DNA of 64,000 bases from NCBI RefSeq assembly GCF_000172155.1, contig NZ_ABIZ01000001.1:558001-622000 (forward strand), written 5' to 3'. Position numbers and translations under genes: made by a program. Below, in pieces: positions 63,201 through 64,000 of the stretch. The notes beneath the pieces are model-generated. The model was not told where the DNA came from, made no database searches, and was given only the letters and a program-made list of their open reading frames with translations. The stretch comes from Verrucomicrobium spinosum DSM 4136 = JCM 18804. GTDB taxonomy: Bacteria; Verrucomicrobiota; Verrucomicrobiia; Verrucomicrobiales; Verrucomicrobiaceae. The number at the start of each line of letters is the position of its first letter. Position 1 is the first letter of the stretch.

Positions 63201-64000
63201 CCTCCAGATTTTGGGATCCGGCAGCACGGTGATCAACGGCGTGATTGCCAACAACAGCCTGGGCAACAGCACCGCCACAGGCCTGTTCCTAAACGGGGGA
63301 CGGCTTCAACTGACGGCTGATAACACCTACACCGGCCGCACGCTGGTGGCCAACGGTCCGCTGGTCATCACCAGAGACAGGAACTTGGGAATCGCTGAAT
63401 CCACGCCGCTGACTGATGCCATCATTCTCGCAGTGTCTTCCAAGCTGCGGATCGAAGGGACCTTTGCGCTGGATGTGAACCGTTCCATCGGCATTGGAAA
63501 CTCTTCTGGTGGGGCGGCTACGGGCACCATCGAGGTGGCAGCGGGGCAGACCTTCACCGTTGGAGGAACCATCACGAACCGCACCGTCAATGTTGACGGG
63601 AGCGCCATAAACACCTCAGTGAATGGGCCGAGTGTGGGCAGTTTGACCAAGGCCGACAGCGGCAGACTGGTGCTCTCTGGCAACAACACCTATTCAGGGC
63701 TCACGACGGTCAGCAACGGCATCCTCCTGCTTCGCCATGGGAACGCGCTGGGGACCACGGAGGCGGGCACCACTGTAGGCGGAGGTGCATCCCTACAGCT
63801 CGCTGGAGACATCACCGTCGGGGCGGAGGCGCTTACGATCAACGGCAGCGGGCTGGGCGGTGTGGGCGCGTTGCGCAATGCAGAAGGAAACAACACCTGG
63901 GGAGGCTTGATCACCCTTGGGGGCACCAGCACCCGGATTAATTCTGACCTCGGGACATTGACTTTGGATGTTGCATCCGGCGACGCCATCGTCAACACGG
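60277..64000 (+). CDS. Giant autotransporter-type beta-strand repeat protein, N-terminal part
   Basis: At least 1241 residues, open at the window edge. A signal peptide (KFLLLCSAVLFPAGNPWLSAA) is followed by LTWDVDPGTSEVQDGGGNWLDANRWLSG, the usual entry of these proteins, then repeats of the autotransporter-associated beta-strand motif (PATR): LTKTGAGVLTLGGAGANTYTGLTTISEGGL, VGAGVLVMSGTNTYTGTTYVLEGTL, LTKTGTGALLISSANSYDGVTTI, LTKADSGRLVLSGNNTYSGLTTVSNG (quoted in part), spaced irregularly. The composition is Gly, Thr, Ser and Asn with almost no Cys. It should form a long beta-helix on the cell surface; the C-terminal barrel or sorting tail is beyond the window. Minus-strand frames here are shadows. 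Confidence 0.92.
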   Translation, partial: MTPSKFLLLCSAVLFPAGNPWLSAAPLTWDVDPGTSEVQDGGGNWLDANRWLSGGSNQNWADGNDALFGGGSGLAGTVTLAAPVIAGSLTFNAAGSGTYTLSGSTLTLSTGNVVVNVNATINSILAGSAGLTKTGAGVLTLGGAGANTYTGLTTISEGGLNLNKTSGNAVGGDIAITNGGRLQMTLANQVADTAAITMSGATSVFNGTAVNGGQSNQGETFASLTVTGGAVNSGNGVNGFVVTGATTMTGGAGNTIFVGNSGMTYTTNSLSLTNINSVAGGNVAAVNTFTVYGNTATRISSLFVGNGGITLNNSRINLRKGSVGTAGAKGSRLVLDGDITTTGTSASFITLDTAASAEGVADLELSSTSAAVTRTFNIGGGGANLTIDVRVTNGASAAAGILKQGAGQLTFSGDAAYTGITTIREGILAVAGSGGKLSGTSAVVVSGGGTLHVGSGTATSSLNNGIANRINPAASLALGGADASGGNVILAAAAIGNTHAQSFSQLSIGTGVHSIASNAATGTNTLTFDGAAASVYTRSAGGYVNFGNQAGFGVAFTNAATGSSVAGTAADAVLIGATMNNRTDFVTAAAGTLVAATYTSTGASTWMTGKNMDVTGDVTTGAGDAGVNSLRFNDATARSVTLDGTQTLTSGMILNTANVGARDNIITGGVLKGAAGGDLLVIQNNASGLLTISSDIQDNGSATALTKVGAGVLVMSGTNTYTGTTYVLEGTLRTAGVASLGAGNLLLNGGVYESNGTFDRSLGTGDNQVQITGGVSGFSAFGGSLTINLGGAGGTIVWGTSSFQPSTLVLNGSTANASLDLLNGLDLNGAVRTISVGANVATLSGQISNTGAAGSAGLTKTGTGALLISSANSYDGVTTITAGALQAGHNQAFGTSTVVLAGGELQASGGARVLGNQVRVTASSTISGSNALTLNGTLTNGSTTPSLTNSLTSGNVLTLNGNVYLSEDNTTTGRYLQILGSGSTVINGVIANNSLGNSTATGLFLNGGRLQLTADNTYTGRTLVANGPLVITRDRNLGIAESTPLTDAIILAVSSKLRIEGTFALDVNRSIGIGNSSGGAATGTIEVAAGQTFTVGGTITNRTVNVDGSAINTSVNGPSVGSLTKADSGRLVLSGNNTYSGLTTVSNGILLLRHGNALGTTEAGTTVGGGASLQLAGDITVGAEALTINGSGLGGVGALRNAEGNNTWGGLITLGGTSTRINSDLGTLTLDVASGDAIVNT

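Noticed and set aside
60174-63998. Many minus-strand frames across the last 4 kb
   Set aside because: They are shadows of the PATR repeat protein, which reads open on the plus strand from 60277 to the window edge.

Overview
The window looks like chromosomal DNA of a Verrucomicrobiota member, probably Verrucomicrobiaceae-like. This is inferred from gene content and the high GC, not from any database search. The clues are two cassettes pairing a Planctomycete-type cytochrome (PSCyt1/DUF1549/DUF1553) with a DUF1501 protein, a very long autotransporter-type beta-strand repeat protein, a Ser/Thr kinase with an extracytoplasmic tail, many secreted serine hydrolases and oxidoreductases, and several families of dispersed inverted repeats. 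No rRNA, tRNA or CRISPR array was seen.

Layout. 1-1.8 kb: start of a MoxR ATPase, a frameshifted gene remnant and a secreted protein. 1.8-6.1 kb: ilvC, an FKBP-type isomerase, two membrane proteins and an RluE-like pseudouridine synthase. 6.3-10.8 kb: a Ser/Thr kinase and a pseudokinase-FHA protein. 10.9-24.7 kb: two DUF1501/PSCyt cassettes separated by an IS1634-type insertion sequence, a tandem repeat and two DUF805 membrane proteins. 24.9-31.7 kb: a class A PBP whose transpeptidase site is degenerate, divergent to midA-psd, then yceH, a LysR regulator and a ferredoxin. 31.7-32.6 kb: a RAYT transposase framed by mirror-image REP blocks. 32.6-39.2 kb: M3 peptidase, serA, an ATP-grasp-like protein and small secreted proteins. 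39.3-46.8 kb: DUF485-actP acetate transport, dispersed repeats, a MORN lipoprotein, a glycoside hydrolase-glycosyltransferase fusion and a secreted FAD oxidoreductase. 46.9-54.5 kb: an ECF sigma factor with repeated upstream boxes, a DapA-like protein, DUF47-PiT phosphate uptake, then a D-threonine-aldolase-like enzyme, a dipeptidase and an HpcH aldolase with a toxin-antitoxin pair between them. 54.5-60.1 kb: a long inverted repeat, two divergent beta-lactamase-fold hydrolases, HNH and RlaP-like proteins, and a 53-residue ORF with its own promoter, operator and terminator. 60.3-64 kb: the start of the beta-strand repeat protein, open at the window edge.

Themes. Amino-acid synthesis (ilvC, serA), envelope synthesis and remodelling (PBP, psd, the hydrolase-transferase fusion, beta-lactamase-fold proteins) and transport (actP, PiT) dominate. 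Several starts lie only 0-10 bases downstream of a -10-like box, which suggests that leaderless or near-leaderless mRNAs are common here. The most unusual items are the PBP with a degenerate transpeptidase site, the self-contained small-ORF unit at 59.8-60.1 kb, the RAYT/REP block, the pseudokinase-FHA protein beside a wall-facing kinase, and the TTGTCTA boxes in front of the sigma-factor gene.
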